Shown here piece by piece: positions 43,056 through 56,395 of a stretch of 64,000 bases of DNA (the stretch's first letter is position 1; every line of letters starts with the position of its first letter). The position numbers and the translations under genes were made by a program. The stretch lies in contig JAUTDP010000021.1 in the NCBI GenBank assembly GCA_033439795.1, positions 1 to 64,000 on the forward strand, written 5' to 3'. Source of the DNA: Sordaria brevicollis. Its lineage: Eukaryota; Ascomycota; Sordariomycetes; Sordariales; Sordariaceae. The notes beneath the pieces were generated by a model. That model was given only the letters and a program-made list of their open reading frames with translations, searched no databases and had not been told where the DNA came from.

Positions 43056-45861
43056 TCACAACATCTCAGCCCTTCTCGGCCTTCTCACCACCGTCTCTGG
43101 CTCTTCTCCTCTCTCAATAATGACAAAAGCTAGCCGTCCTGAGCTCTGATCCACCCCATATTGTACCCTCGGCTCCTTATTCCTGACCAGTCCTCCCTTC
43201 CCATTCATCGCCACAGTCCTTTGTCGGATATGCTTCACAATCTGGCTAGCCGACGAGTTACTGCTGCAGCCCGCCAATACAGGTGCTAGAGTATGTTGCT
43301 GTTGTGGGCGGTGACCACCACCACCATCCACCTCCTCAACAACCGTCAAGGAACTGTCCGCTTTGCTGTTCTCACTTCCACTTCCCGACTTGTAGGATGT
43401 CGACATCATAGTTGTTCCCGCAGTGGGAACGACGCCGCCGCCAAAGAACGCATTGGCAATCTCCAACGGACTCATCGAGAACGTCCTTCCCAATCCTGGT
43501 GAACCCGAAAACATGGCTCTTCCCCACCATTGCCATGCCAACAGAATCAACGTCGCCAGCGGACCTATAGCGCTTACCCCCAGACCCAACCACAGCTTAC
43601 CATAGTCGATCGCATACCGCAGACTCGAATGGTTGCTCACAAAGGCAACGTCCCTCTGCATCACCTTGTCCAGCAACGTATCCGCATCCGTCACGTTTCC
43701 TATCGCTCTCAAGTCTTCAACCTCTTTCAACCTGTCTATTGCTTCATAAATCGACATCCGCAGCCCCAGGTCGCGGAACGAGTTCATGATATCGTCCAAA
43801 GGATCGTCCCAAGTGCCCCAGCACCGCTTTGTCCCGGGTTCCGGTCCCCGGTGGTAGAGATAGCCGCCGAGCCCAGAGTACTCCATGTCGTGATCACCAA
43901 CGCCTTCGTCAAGCATCGCCCGGGCTTCAAATAGGGGTTGGATAAAGTCCAAGAGTGGCAGGAGGGTGTTGGTCTCATTGCGAAAAGGACTATTAAGGGT
44001 ACTAGAGGCGACGGAAAAAATGGAATCAGACATGGTAGGCATAAAAAAGAGAGAAAGGGCGGGGGCTTACGTACTTGTTACCAAGGACCACGTCGCTTTT
44101 CCAGTTAGATGATTGAAAAGTCACATTACTTTCCTTGGCCATGAAGAGCTTGTATTCCACCTTCGACGGGTCAAGCCAGCAAACTCGGGTGGTAGTTTCA
44201 CCTTTGCAGTCAGGGTCGGTCTTTCGCAAGGTTGCGAGCTCGATTACCGATGGCGCTCTGTAATTATTGGGGTCGCGGAGCCACCTCCTTGTTAAATTGA
44301 CCGAGTAGAACAATGCACGCTTGTCTTTCTTGTAGAATTCCGGGCCGAGATTCCATTGTTCGTAGATGTGATAGGGCGTGGTGTGCTCGGTACAATTCAT
44401 GATGTCAAATCCGAACCCCTAAAAAGATGAAGGGAAGTTAGGCGACTGTTAGCCTCAGTACCGCGGATCAGTCTTCCTAGCGCTGCACACCAAGTGTAAC
44501 AAAATATCTCCTTGGTAGAGACATCCCAAAGCAAGCGTGCCATGCTCATGTAGCTTCTCTGATGATTGTGGAAGTTGGTGGGGACACTTACGGTGACAGT
44601 GAATGTACAGTTCTCACAAGGCTGTGTCAGCCCAGGTATATGGATAGGGGTTTTTGCCTGGAAGTCCCGAATGGCTTGAGAAAATCCATCGTCAAAATAG
44701 GCCATGTCGCCTCCCGAATGTTCGTTAAATCTGCCTCCCCAGCCATCGGTAACGCCCCGCATTATCGGCAGATCCATTGTTCCGTTGATTGAGACCTCAA
44801 AAGTTTGGACAGATACGGCTCTCTGTATCAAAGGACCGCGAGCGGTGCTACTGGCTGCAATGAGGATGCACACTACGTCGGTCAGATTATTGGGCCAGGT
44901 TGTGAAATACGGCTTCGACCAAGGGAGACACATCGAAAGACACACAGAGCAAGCAGGACAGTTGCTCTTAGTAGGGTTTTGTGAGAAATGGAAGAAACTC
45001 ACCAAGACTAATTGCAACACTCCTTCCCTTGAACAAAGCCGTCAATGCGCCTGTCAGTCCCATGGCTCCCTGGGTATGGTAATGCAAATCTGTGATGGGC
45101 ACGCCTCCGGGTTTCATCGCCTTCAACCAGAACATGGTGACCCACGCATTGGTGAAGCCGAGGAGCATCAGGGAGTTGGTCATGGTGGAAAAAAACGACA
45201 GGATGGCGGAAGGCTGCTCCACGAAGTTGCCGACGACGGGAAAGGACCAGTCTTCCACAGGAACGTTGTCGGCTTTGTAGGCGGTGTAGTAGCAGGCAAT
45301 GATAGCTTTTGTATGTCGGTGTCAGCTAACGCTCTTCCATAAACAAGTCCAAAGTCATATACGCGGATGGATGGAAGTGCAAGGAAAGGGTCTGGAGTGA
45401 GGCTCACAGGCAAAACACAAGGTCAAAGGAATCACACTTTTCCATGGCCAGTGTTTGATATTCCACAAAGAACTCCATGGGCGAAGTTTGGAAACGTTGT
45501 AGACACCAGCATCTGGGCGGTTCTTGTTCTGAGCAGTCCGGAAATCTGACGGCGAGCCCTTCTCCCAAGAACCGCTTTCCTTCCCCTGTTGACCTTGGCC
45601 GCCATAATCTTCTCCGTCTGAAAGCGGCTGCCAGCCGGCAAAGTTGATACGACTGGGACGACCGACAGGAGAGCGATAATCGTGCTGTTGATTTGACCGC
45701 GCCCCGTCAGGTGTATCGGTTTGAATGAAGCTGGAGGCGTACAAAGGTGGAGGAGTCTGGATAGGAGTGCCTTCTTCGGGATATCCGCTCAGGTTGTTTT
45801 CACGCTGCTGCTGTTGGGTATATGTACCACCAGAAAGCAGCCCTTCCCATGCTGAATCCAT
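43056..45861 (-). CDS. Gene B: five-exon membrane protein, paralogue of gene A
   Basis: Exons on the minus strand: 45861-45408, 45305-45003, 44872-44592, 44418-44075 and 44001-43056. The total is 2328 nt, 775 residues, with phases 1, 1, 0, 2 as in gene A. Donors are GTGAGC, GTGAGT, GTAAGT and GTACGT; introns 1 and 2 have CTGAC branch sites. Acceptors are AAAAG, TAG, TTTTTAG and CTCTAG; a second acceptor 12 nt downstream (AATAG) is possible for exon 5. Shared blocks with A include GVP/GIPITDLH, RGPL-Q, VTDGWGG, DGF-QA, PCE-C, DP-DDIMN, LGPLAT-like TM (about 598-620), SMSPLE-ANAFFGG and PRVQYGVD. Three N-terminal and one C-terminal membrane segment are likely, with the Cys-containing loop between them outside the cytosol. 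The architecture resembles DUF3176 proteins; the function is unknown. Confidence 0.8.
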
Positions 45862-48800
45862 GGCTCCTGACTAAAGACTGAGTGTCAGGCTGGTCGCAAT
45901 GTTACTCGTAGCCAAAATTGCAATGAGGGTATCACGAGAGTGTATTCATCCTCTCGAGTCAAAATGACAGTGGGTGACGCCTCACCAAGAACACGGAGGA
46001 AGATGGCCGAAGCAGAGGGTGAAAGCCGCGTTAAAGGACGGAAAAATAGCTAAGCAGAAATTCTTCTCACTAAGTGCCTCGGAGAATCCTTCGAGGCTGC
46101 GAGGAAATCGGCCGGAAAATGCACCTGTTGGAGAGGATTGCCACCACGCACACTATGTGAAACCAATAAAGTGCACTTGCATGTGCCCAGATTCCTTCCT
46201 TCGGATACAAACATCTGCATGGGCGTATTGGTTGCCTCAATCATGGAAATATCCCGATCTTGTAGGCCATGGTGGTGCAGTTGGTACAGTGCAGGTACAG
46301 TACCATCGGAAACCTGAAGGTGACAACAGTTCTCACCAGTGTGGTTCCAAACGGCACGGGTAAAAGACCGAGGGATGAAGGAGTACCACTTGATGGATAG
46401 GGGAAGATGTGTTGATTGGAATGGTCAAAAGACTGAGAGTTGAGGCTCTATCCAACATGTCCGAGGACAGATTCGAGCGATCGCTTTTTGGGAGCGTCGC
46501 ATCATTTGACGACCAAATCAGCGACGGTGATGACTGCATCTTCCAAACTTGAACCTCGGGCAATGCTGTCAGCTATCGACATGATCACGTTTTCCGTAGT
46601 GTAGACGCAACAGGCTCCGGAGCTTATAGCTGAAGCCAGTCCATATCTCCCACTTGGGCCAGGACTCAGCCAGTCGTCTCAGCTTCCTGCCAGACAAAGT
46701 TTGCAAAAACCAACGAGGAACGAAAAAGAGATCGGGTAATGGCATTGACATGCAGCTGCGTCGGAGGGTAGAAAATAGGACAAGGCAACCAACCTGCCAA
46801 CTCGACTGGTATTTGCATATCGCCACCACTTGGTAACGGAGGTTCTTGGGGAGCACGCCCTCGGGGATCATCGAGAGGAGACGGTCCCGGGCCATTGATG
46901 AGGGAAAGGTACAAGCGAGTCGTCGTCTGTGGGTATCGTGTTCTGGCCGTATAGTGCCTGCGGAGTTGGTTTGGCTTGGTCCGGTTGTCGCACAGAGTTT
47001 ATGCCCTTATGGCTTCAGTTCCCCCTGAGAGTGAACCTTGGCTTGGTCGTCTCGCGTGAAGACTTGCCGTTCCATTCTCGGTATGGGGCCAATTTGTGGA
47101 TTCCTGCTTGGGAACGAGGAGGTCATCCCCGTGCCTCGTTCCTAAGTTACCGAGAAGCTGAGATTGTTAAAGGTGTCCGACCGACAACACGGAGAATGGT
47201 AACTGCTTCACTCGAACAATGGTCAATAACTTGCGGTCATACAGGGGCGGCAAATGGGCAAAGCAGTAACGCGGTTCTAGAAAAACTCATCTGTGTTTGT
47301 TGCTTTGCTGGACTTCCGCTCGATCATGCTGCTCGCCATTGGGCAGGCACTTCGGTCTTGTGGGAAGTATGAACGCAATGCTGGCCAGGTATCGGTCGAC
47401 TCGATGTTCTGAGAACTGTTCAACTAAGCCGGCGTCGTGAGGTCGCTAAAGGGGGGCAGCAAGGGGTTGACGCAGAAGAGGGAGAACTGAAGTTGATTGA
47501 AGTACGGCAGAGAAATGTTGTCGCAGCCTTCTTGGATCAAAGCATCGTCAGGGAAAGATTTGTCCGATTTAACTTCTGCTGATGGGCGAGGAAATCCACT
47601 TGGTTGCCTGTCAGAAGAGATTCCTCCCAGGGCAGGCGCGGATGAAGCAGAGATACCTCCAGAATGGAAGGTAGGTTGTTGATAACGGCACCGACAATGA
47701 GCGGAAAGGGCAGTCACGATGAGCTTTGATCCGTCTTCAACCACGGAAGTCGCGACTCACGATATCGCTCTTTCCTCAAATTCAACCCTTGTTTGATGTG
47801 CCTCCGTCCCGGCTCATTTCGGCTTGAGTCGTTTCTACGCGGCTTATTTCCGCCAAAGACACCAGCCATAAGTATTGGCAAGAAGCTGAGATGAACAATA
47901 ACGGGAGGGAAGCACGAGACCCTTCAGTCCGACTGAAGCAGTCCCGACAATCCAGGTCACGGTTGGATCTATCTCGTCCGCCCTCATCCTCGCCTGACTT
48001 CGAGCCTCATCAGCCATCTAGATAGGCACCAAGCAGCAATCTTAACCATGGCTCTGAAATTTGCAGAGCCCCATTCCAGAGCTTTCAAACATGCCCCTAA
48101 CACTCGACGCTCTCCGACAACGGCATGAGACCCTTCGCCATCGTGGTGATGGCCATTCGAAACCTCCAGCCATCGCCTGATGTCACATGTGCGAGTGTCT
48201 GTCTCCTTGAAACTTTAGTCCTTGACTGTCACTGGGCAGACACAATGGACACCAGCTCGACCGAGCTCATTTACTATCATGTTCTACCCCGGGATGACCG
48301 GCCTGGAGCAAAACCTCTTCGTTCTTGGACACGATGCTTCTTCCAAGACGTTTGGAGCTCACACACACCTTCCTCTTGTACTCAATCCCGAGTCCCGAAT
48401 GTGTTGAAGCAGATGAAGCACTTGCCAACTTGATGAGAGCTTAGAGCTAGCGGACGTAGAGAAACTACTCTGAACCTTCAATCCAACAATAACATATTCT
48501 CTCCATTCGACGTAGCGTACCGGGATACACAGTAAAGCCATTGATGAGACTGCGATTGATGTTAGCCATCGCTTGACTTGAAATTGTCGTTCTCGAATTG
48601 TCTTTGGCCAACTCGGACAATGTCGCTAAGTCGTTCATTGCTGAGACCATGGCCAGCGCTGTATGCCGATATTCCATCTGAACCAACGAGATGGGAGGGT
48701 TCGATGTAAAATGGAAGCCACTTGGCTCTACGGGTGGTAGTTCAGATACTTAAGTTGGAGTCTCGGCTTCTCCTCACAGCAGTCACAGGTGGTGATGACT

Positions 48801-50775
48801 TCAACTTCCACAGTGTCCGATGTGGCCGACGTCTCCCTCACAAGGTTTCGAAAAACCTCAGCCAGCGACGAACCCAAATCAAGAACATGCCATTGGACGG
48901 TCTCGATACCACCGCCGTGCACCGGCTAAAAGATTCAAAATTCTTAGCAGCTGTTCCTAAAACCGCGGCATGCAGCACGATTTCAAGGAATTGTTGATAT
49001 CAAAGCGTGCCTAGCGACCTCAGGATAAGGATCTGATAACGTCAGCAAGACATCCAGAGTCGCTGCGAGTCTGCGACTAAAAAAAGTGTTGAGGATTTCG
49101 CTGCAGCTGTTCAGCGAATGAGACTTGGCTGACCCACTTGGGATATGCTGTTGCAATTGCACGTGCATGTGAAGATTCGCTGACAGCTGCTTTCTGTTTG
49201 CTCTCTTGTCCGTGTTGACTTGAGAGAGAGAAGTTGAAATGCTGAGATGAAAAAAAAGTTAAATAAAAGATCGACGAACTTTCGCCTTCTCTGGCTATCG
49301 ATGTCTCACCCTCCCCAAGCTTTCAGAGAAGGGAGGCGAGAAGCAGGAGATAGGAGAACCAGCAAGGTTCTTCGATAACTCTTCTTGAGTGGCATTCTGG
49401 GAAAATCCCATTTTTTGTTGATCTGCTGCTCCCGTCGCGGTGCTTGTGAAAACTGAAACCGGTGGGGCTTGCTCCAGATTCCACTTTGCCTGCCTGCCCT
49501 GAACCCCAGCTCTCCAAGACCCAAGTTGCCAGCCGGGGAAGGACCCTTTTGTCTTGGCAATTGAGATCCCCCACGGTTGGCGAATCAGAGGGAGTAAATT
49601 GCAAGCAGAAACGGCGCTAAGACCCTTTGTGCATGAGCTAGGCAGGGGCTGCTGGTTTTCATTGGTGAGGAATTGGGCGGTGAGTGGAAGGTGCAAGACA
49701 GTGGGCAGCGGGCAAGTCTGGGGCAGGCAACGCGCCAACGCCACTTGCGCAATTGGATTTGGAATCTTTCGAGTTTTTTGGGGCTTGTTTTGGAATTGAG
49801 GTTCGAGAAGATGAGAGGTGAGACAAGCTGAAGTGAAGTTCAACGGTGGTGCAGAATATCGGGGGAGGCTGAATGTCAGGGGGCACTTGAAGAAGGGGAA
49901 GAAGTGGAAAAATCACAAGTGGCAGTTGGTCGGGTAGCCGCTTTATCTTATCGCCAACTGCCTTTCTCACCGCGGCATGTTGGCAATTATAGAAAGGGAA
50001 AAAGAAAACCAACAATCACACAGAGCCCAACCTCAAACAGCATGAACAAAGTCTGGCCACATTGGGTCTCCGCCAGTTGTTGGTCTGGGTCAATGGCTGT
50101 GCCTGTGCCAACTCTCGCCAGTCTCGCGTGGTAACCGACACCCCTCACCGCAGTATCAAATCCACCGGTGAACCTTCCATACGATAACCAGAATCACAAG
50201 CATTTCGTTACCCCTTCGTCTCCCTTTTCTCAACCTGGTCAACTCTCAAACTCAAACCGCCTCCCTCGACGCCTCGCCCGTGACCCGTCGTCTCCCGACT
50301 CCGGATCCTGCTGCCCGAACCCGCTTCTTTCTTGTCGGTTGGTCAATCACCTCTCTGTTTAAAGTGCGCTAAGCATTTTCGCCTTGTGGATACCTTCTCA
50401 AGAGGTCCGGGTCTGGGGCCCCCCCCCTGAGGAGCCACCTAACAACCCGCCCCCTGCGAGTGAGGGGAAGGAGAAAAAGAAGGGACCCCAGAATGGAGAC
50501 ACAGGGCAAAAAAAAAGTTCGAGCCAACTGCAGAGAAAAAAGAGGGCAAGAAGTAGAACTCCAAACCAACGAATGGTTGAAGAACACAAAGGAGAAATGG
50601 AACTATAAAAAGAAAAAAAAAGGAGAGCAACGCCGAGTTTCGGCATGCAAGGTTAGACGGGCACGGTTAAAGTGGGAAAGAGCTAGCGCAATGCCTGCGT
50701 TGTCTGGTTCTTGTCTGGTTGTCTGGTCAATGGAAGGCGGTTACGGGCGCAGGCGACCCCCCTCCCCATTTTTTT
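45862..50775. other. 4.9-kb stretch with only coding-like fragments
   Basis: No complete gene could be built. The first few hundred bp should hold the gene B promoter. Coding-like pieces: minus 46895 onward (MARDRLLSMIPEGVLPKNLR, then YQVVAICKYQSSW); plus 47892-48024 (MNNNGREARDPSVRLKQSRQ and on for 24 more residues); plus near 48090 (MPLTLDALRQRHETLRHRGD); and the minus-strand relic at 48.36-49.17 kb listed separately. 49.2-50.8 kb shows nothing credible. The DNA is of normal composition, so this is not RIP-type decay. Confidence 0.45.
48359..49168 (-). pseudogene. Frameshifted coding relic or intron-rich small gene, unknown
   Basis: Successive minus-strand frames each look coding and follow one another in order. 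49168-48983 ends RLAATLDVLLTLSDPYPEVA. 48922-48728 includes VQWHVLDLGSSLAEVFRNLV and ends LKYLNYHP. The next frame reads VEPSGFHFTSNPPISLVQME and continues to 48465 (RRMERICYCWIEGSE). A third reads QSSFSTSASSKLSSSWQVLH to 48359. The joins need one-base shifts with no good GT-AG intron between them, for example after NYHP. That pattern fits a decaying gene better than a spliced one. No family is recognised. Confidence 0.35.
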
Positions 50776-50947
50776 TTCTAATATAACCCTAACCTGAAAT
50801 TCTGGGTTATAGCGCTACGTAGTATAGGTACATTAGAGCAACATTAGAGCAACTCGCATTATTATATATTATTATTAATAGTTATTGCGATTAAAAAGGT
50901 ATACAACTTCGGCGGTCCTAAATGCTACAGCCGCTACTATTAAGTAT

Positions 50948-51123
50948 AAAGGTAATGCGATATTAAAGGGTATTAATATATCGTCTAGTATAAATACAAT
51001 ATAATCTTAAAGGATATTAATATATTATATAATATAAATATAATGCGATTTTAAAGGATATTAATATATTATATAATACAAATACAATACAATTTTAAAG
51101 GGTATTCAATATATTATTAATAC
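50948..51123. repeat. Four tandem 44-bp units at the left margin of the AT-rich block
   Basis: Units start at 50948, 50992, 51036 and 51080. Each has a TTAAAGG(A/G)TATTAATATATTA-like core and differs mainly by transitions. Confidence 0.8.
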
Positions 51124-54100
51124 CTAAGAAACCGCTCAATTATATAATATTACGAGACCAATTAATAATAATTAGCATTAATTCTACGTAAAGGAGTGGC
51201 CAATTAAGAATAATAATCTTTAATAACGAAAGAATAAAAATACTATTAATTTAAAGTACACTTCTAAAGGACGAAGAGCAATAATATAAATAATATAATA
51301 ATAATATATAAAAATAATAAAATAGGGAGAAATATAGAAATTGAATTATTAAATTATCTAATAATTATAATTATAATTATATAAACGGACTTTATATATA
51401 GGTTAATTATAATATAAAATTAATAAATATAATATTTATTTTTCTTAAATTAAATACGACTATATCTAGGTTTTTACAATTCGGATTATAATTTATAATT
51501 ATAATATAATAATAATTTATTATTAATTTATTTTTAATATAATAATAATATTTTGCGAATATATTATTAACGTATTATAGTGAGGGTATAAATATAATAG
51601 TAATACGAAGCTAAACGTAGATTATTATAAAGTCCGGGTTAATATAAAAGACCTTCTACCTAAAATTTAATTCTTATTTTAATTTTTATTTACTATTCGT
51701 TATTACTTTTCTCCCTTCTATCTTTTATAATTACTATTGGAAGTATTATTTATCCTTATTCTTCTTATCCCCTTTTTATATTTTTAATTTTATACTAATA
51801 TATCCTTTAAAAAACGATAAAGTGACTATCCCGCCCGGCTTACTCGCTAAAAATTAGAATACCCGTTAAGGTATAAATTAATTAAATCTTTATAAGGAAG
51901 GTAATAGGCTTACTTTCGAATTTATCCAAAAAGTCGATAAGGATATTAAATAAGTAGAGGATTTCTACAAAAAAACCTTATAATCCCTTAATAGCCTTTC
52001 GTTCGAAAACGGCTTCCTAATACTTAAGAAGCTCCTTTTTAACGAACGTATCCAATTTATTCTAATAAAATTCCTCGAATAAAATATAATAGTTTTCTCC
52101 TTACCCGGCCCCAATAATTAGTAATATATCCTTAAAATAAATAAAATTATACCTTATTATAATTTCCCCGCCTATTTAAAGGATATAACGCCGAACGGTA
52201 TAAAAATAACCTACGTTATTAATATTTATAAATTTATACTTAACGATATTAAATTATTACGTTAAATAATATATTTTATTATCCCTTTACTTTCTAATTT
52301 CTATATAATTATTAATAAATTCTTAATAAATTCAATAGTTATAAGCTTCGGGAAAATTTAAAAAATAATACGGAACGGTATATATACCGGTATTTAATAT
52401 AGCGCTATTCTAACGAATTTATAAAACCTATTCTAATATAAAGGTTTATTCCTATATCGATCTTCGCATCCAATCTACTATTTTATATAACAATTCGGCC
52501 TATAATATTCTCGCCCTCTAAAAATTTATTAAGTACGAGCATATAAAATAATATATTACGAATAATAATCCTAAGTAATAATTAATTAAATAGTTTAAAT
52601 TATCCTTCGAAATTTATAAAAATATAAAATTAAAATAGCCGAAATACTCCCCGAAAATTATTACCGGGGATAAACCTTATCGGTTAATTTTATTCATTAT
52701 TTAAATAAATCCCCCCTTCTTTAATATAATTTTTTATTATTCTTAAATTATATATTAATATAATCCTTTTATAAAAAGGAGAAGGAATAGCCCGGTACGC
52801 CGAATATATTATTCGGTATTTTAACTATTTTAATAGGAGGAAAGACGCTTTTTAAAATAAAATTCGATATTTTTACCGTCCTAATAAGGAATTAATTTAA
52901 TAACTATATTAATATTTTATTCGACCTATTTTAAATATATATTATAATTCTAATAAGTTAATCGTTAAAAGCTTTAATTTTACCGCTATAAATAATAATT
53001 ATTATATAATTATTCTTCGCTAAATTAGAGGCCGGATAAAGTATAATATATTTATTAAATCGCTTCCTATTTTTTTTTATATATTACGCTCAAAATATTT
53101 ATAACCTCGTACTAATAACGGATTATTAACCTATTATTATATTATTATCTAAGTAAAGTCTATTTATATAGAATAAAGATGGAAGTAAAATTTATATATT
53201 TTATTCGCTTTAATATTCTTAATTTAATAAATCGAAAGAAAAATCCGTTTAATATATTTATTATTTATAATAAGTATTATTATAGTCCTCCGGTTCCGAA
53301 TAAAATCCCCGATATTATTTAGGAGGATTTCTTCGAATATATTTTACAAATTAATAATCTAAAATTTACATTAGGTAAGTAATATACACTTTTATACGTA
53401 AAATACCGTTAATATATTTACTTGAATTTTATTTATTATTTATCCTACGTTTTAAAACCTTTTTTCCAAATAGGGCGTTTAAATATTAGGGGACTTAATT
53501 CAAAGGTTCGCTAATTACGATATTTTATTTTAAATTATCTACAAAACTACCCTTATTAAATACCCGGAGGGTTTTAACGAAATTAAACTTCAAATATAAT
53601 ATAGGGGGGAATTATAAAGAGCGGATAAAATTAATTATATTATTATAACCCTTTATTAATATAATATAAATAAATTACTAATTTATTAATAATACGTTTA
53701 ATATATATAATATTTTTATTAGGAAAATAGCAATTTCCTAATAATTTGCTTTTACTTAAAATAATTTGCGGAAATTCAATAGATAAAATATTTCGAAATA
53801 AATATATCTTTTAAACGTATCCGTCGGCCTTTTTTTAAAATAACCTTCGTATATAAAAATAAAATATTTTACTCCGGTATATTTATATTTCCTTTTTATT
53901 TCTATTTTAATTAATACCGATTAATATATATTTTCGCCCGGGTTTATATTAACTGTTGTAATTATATATTTTATTATCGAACCTTCGTTAAATTATTTAA
54001 AATCCTCGAAATATAGTATAATATCCCTTAGTAGTAGCGATATTATAACGACCCTTATATAATTCTTAATTTAAATGAATTCCGTTAGAGAGTAATTATT

Positions 54101-56136
54101 TTAAATATAAATTAAGTATAAATATATAATATATTTATTATTTTATTTCTTAATTTCTTCCTTAATATAATCCTAATTATTTAATAGCGTTTAGAATTTA
54201 TTTATTTTATATCGATCTTAATTACCGCGAATAGTAATAATAATTTTAAATAATACTTATAAATTATCGAATCTATTTTAAACGTAATTTTATATATATA
54301 GGCATTTTTCCCGATTCTACAATTTAGTATAATATTAAAGTATTATTCAATTATAAAATATATAAGGAGTATTATAATATTTTGAATAAATTACTTTATA
54401 AATCCTTTTTTACTTATTATTAAATACGAATTAATAGGATATTAATTATAATATTATTTAATAATTAATATTCGCTAAGACCGACGTTAAATTTAGAAAT
54501 CGCGTCTTTAATTAAATTAAATAAAAGAAATCTATTGTTATCGCTACTAGTATTAATATAAATATTTCTAGGATTATATCCGAAGATCGCTAAAGGCTTC
54601 TAATATATACTTAAACGAATAAAGTAAATTATTTAATTATTTATTCGTACGGGAAAAACCTACTATTATTTATTACTTATTTAGCGTAAATATTTATTCT
54701 ATTCTATATTTATTTATTTTTAACGTACTTTTTCCTAATAGTAAAATAAATAATACGGCCTTATATATACGATATTTCGTTAATAATTTTAATATTAATT
54801 ATATTTAGGATTATTAGTAATATTAATATTATAAATAGCGTTAAAACCCTATATAAATATTTAATAATAATATTAACCGTATTCTTCTTTAATTATAACG
54901 ATATAAATAAGTTTTAATTCGTTTAATAGTTAAATATTAATTAAAATCTATTAGGACGTAAACGTAATAAAGGAAAGGATAAAAATTCGAACGAGTACGA
55001 ATACGGAATTTAATAATTAATAAAGAATATAACTTTTATAAATATTAGGTCTACCTCTTAGAATACGATTATAATTCCGGATATTGAATTTAATACTTCG
55101 ATTCTTTTAAATTCTTATTTTTTAAATACCGATTTTTTCCTAAATATTAATTAATTATAATTTAATAAACGTACTATTATTATTAGCCCGAATAAAAATA
55201 ATTTATTAAATATTCTGGGATTATTATTAATTTTTCGACCAATTTCCTATAAATAGCGTTAGATAATATCCTAAATAGAAAATAATATCCGCTTTTCGGA
55301 TATTTATAATTCGTTTAAATATTCGACCTATAATAAATAAATAACGTATATTAAATATATTTAGAATTTATTAATAATAAATCGTTAATTAATTATATAA
55401 AGTACCTTTCGGTTTATATAAGCGAACGCCTTTATATTTTATTCGCTATATAAATTTAAATTCTAAAGAGTTTAAACTTCCGGCTATATTTTATAAATGT
55501 AATAAAAAAGGGAAGGAAAAGGCTAAAGACTTTACGCCTAATTAATATATAAAGATTAAAGAGTTTAAAATTGAAAAGTAAAGATTTATTTACTAAATTA
55601 AAAAAAAAAGGTTGGAGCGTTTTAAATTAGAATAATAAATTGGTTAAACCGTTTAATTTAAAGCCAATTCCTTTAGTAATATTATTAATAATAATAAAAT
55701 TAGTAATAATTATACTAATTCCCAAAATACGGAAGCTTATTCGACGTTTAAAATTAATATAACTTAATATAATAAATTCGATATCGAATATCGAAGAGTT
55801 AACTTATCCTAATATAATAATTTTAATATCGAGAGTTAAAGAATTAATCTTTAAGGATTTAATAAAGGAGATTTTATTAATTTAATTAAAGATTCTCCAA
55901 TTTATTACTAAAGTATTATTTTACCTTTTCCTTTTCTTAATAAGATAATATTTACTTTATTTTTTATAAAGAACGAAGAGGCCAACCCGATATTTATTAC
56001 CTTATTTCTAAATGAAATAAATATAGACACTCCTTAAATATAATTCTTTTAATTTATTTAATTGGATTTAACGGGCTAATTTCATTTTAGGATCGTATTA
56101 TTAATATATTAATTTTATATTATAATTTTATTAATT

Positions 56137-56395
56137 CAATATTATTCTTATTTTACTTCCCTAATTAAATAAATCTATTTAATCTATTACTTTAAATTAA
56201 AAAAAGTATTATTTATATTTTACTTTTTACTTTTAAAAACCTATTCAAATTATTACTACGGGTTAGTTCGATATTATTTTTATTTTACTTCCTTAATTAA
56301 ACGAATTTATTTAATCTATTACTTTAAATTAAAAAAGGTATTATTTATATTTTATTTTTTACTTTCGGGAATTTATTTAAATTATTATTAGGGTT
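56137..56395. repeat. 132-bp tandem duplication in the AT-rich block
   Basis: Copies start at 56137 and 56269. They share TTTTACTTCC(C/T)TAATTAAA and a TCTATTACTTTAAATTAAAA word. Confidence 0.8.

Noticed and set aside
50780..50812. TAACCCTAACC resembling telomere repeat at the edge of the AT-rich block
   Set aside because: Fewer than two repeat units, and internal. It pairs with a nearby GGGTTAT as a short hairpin and is not evidence of a telomere.
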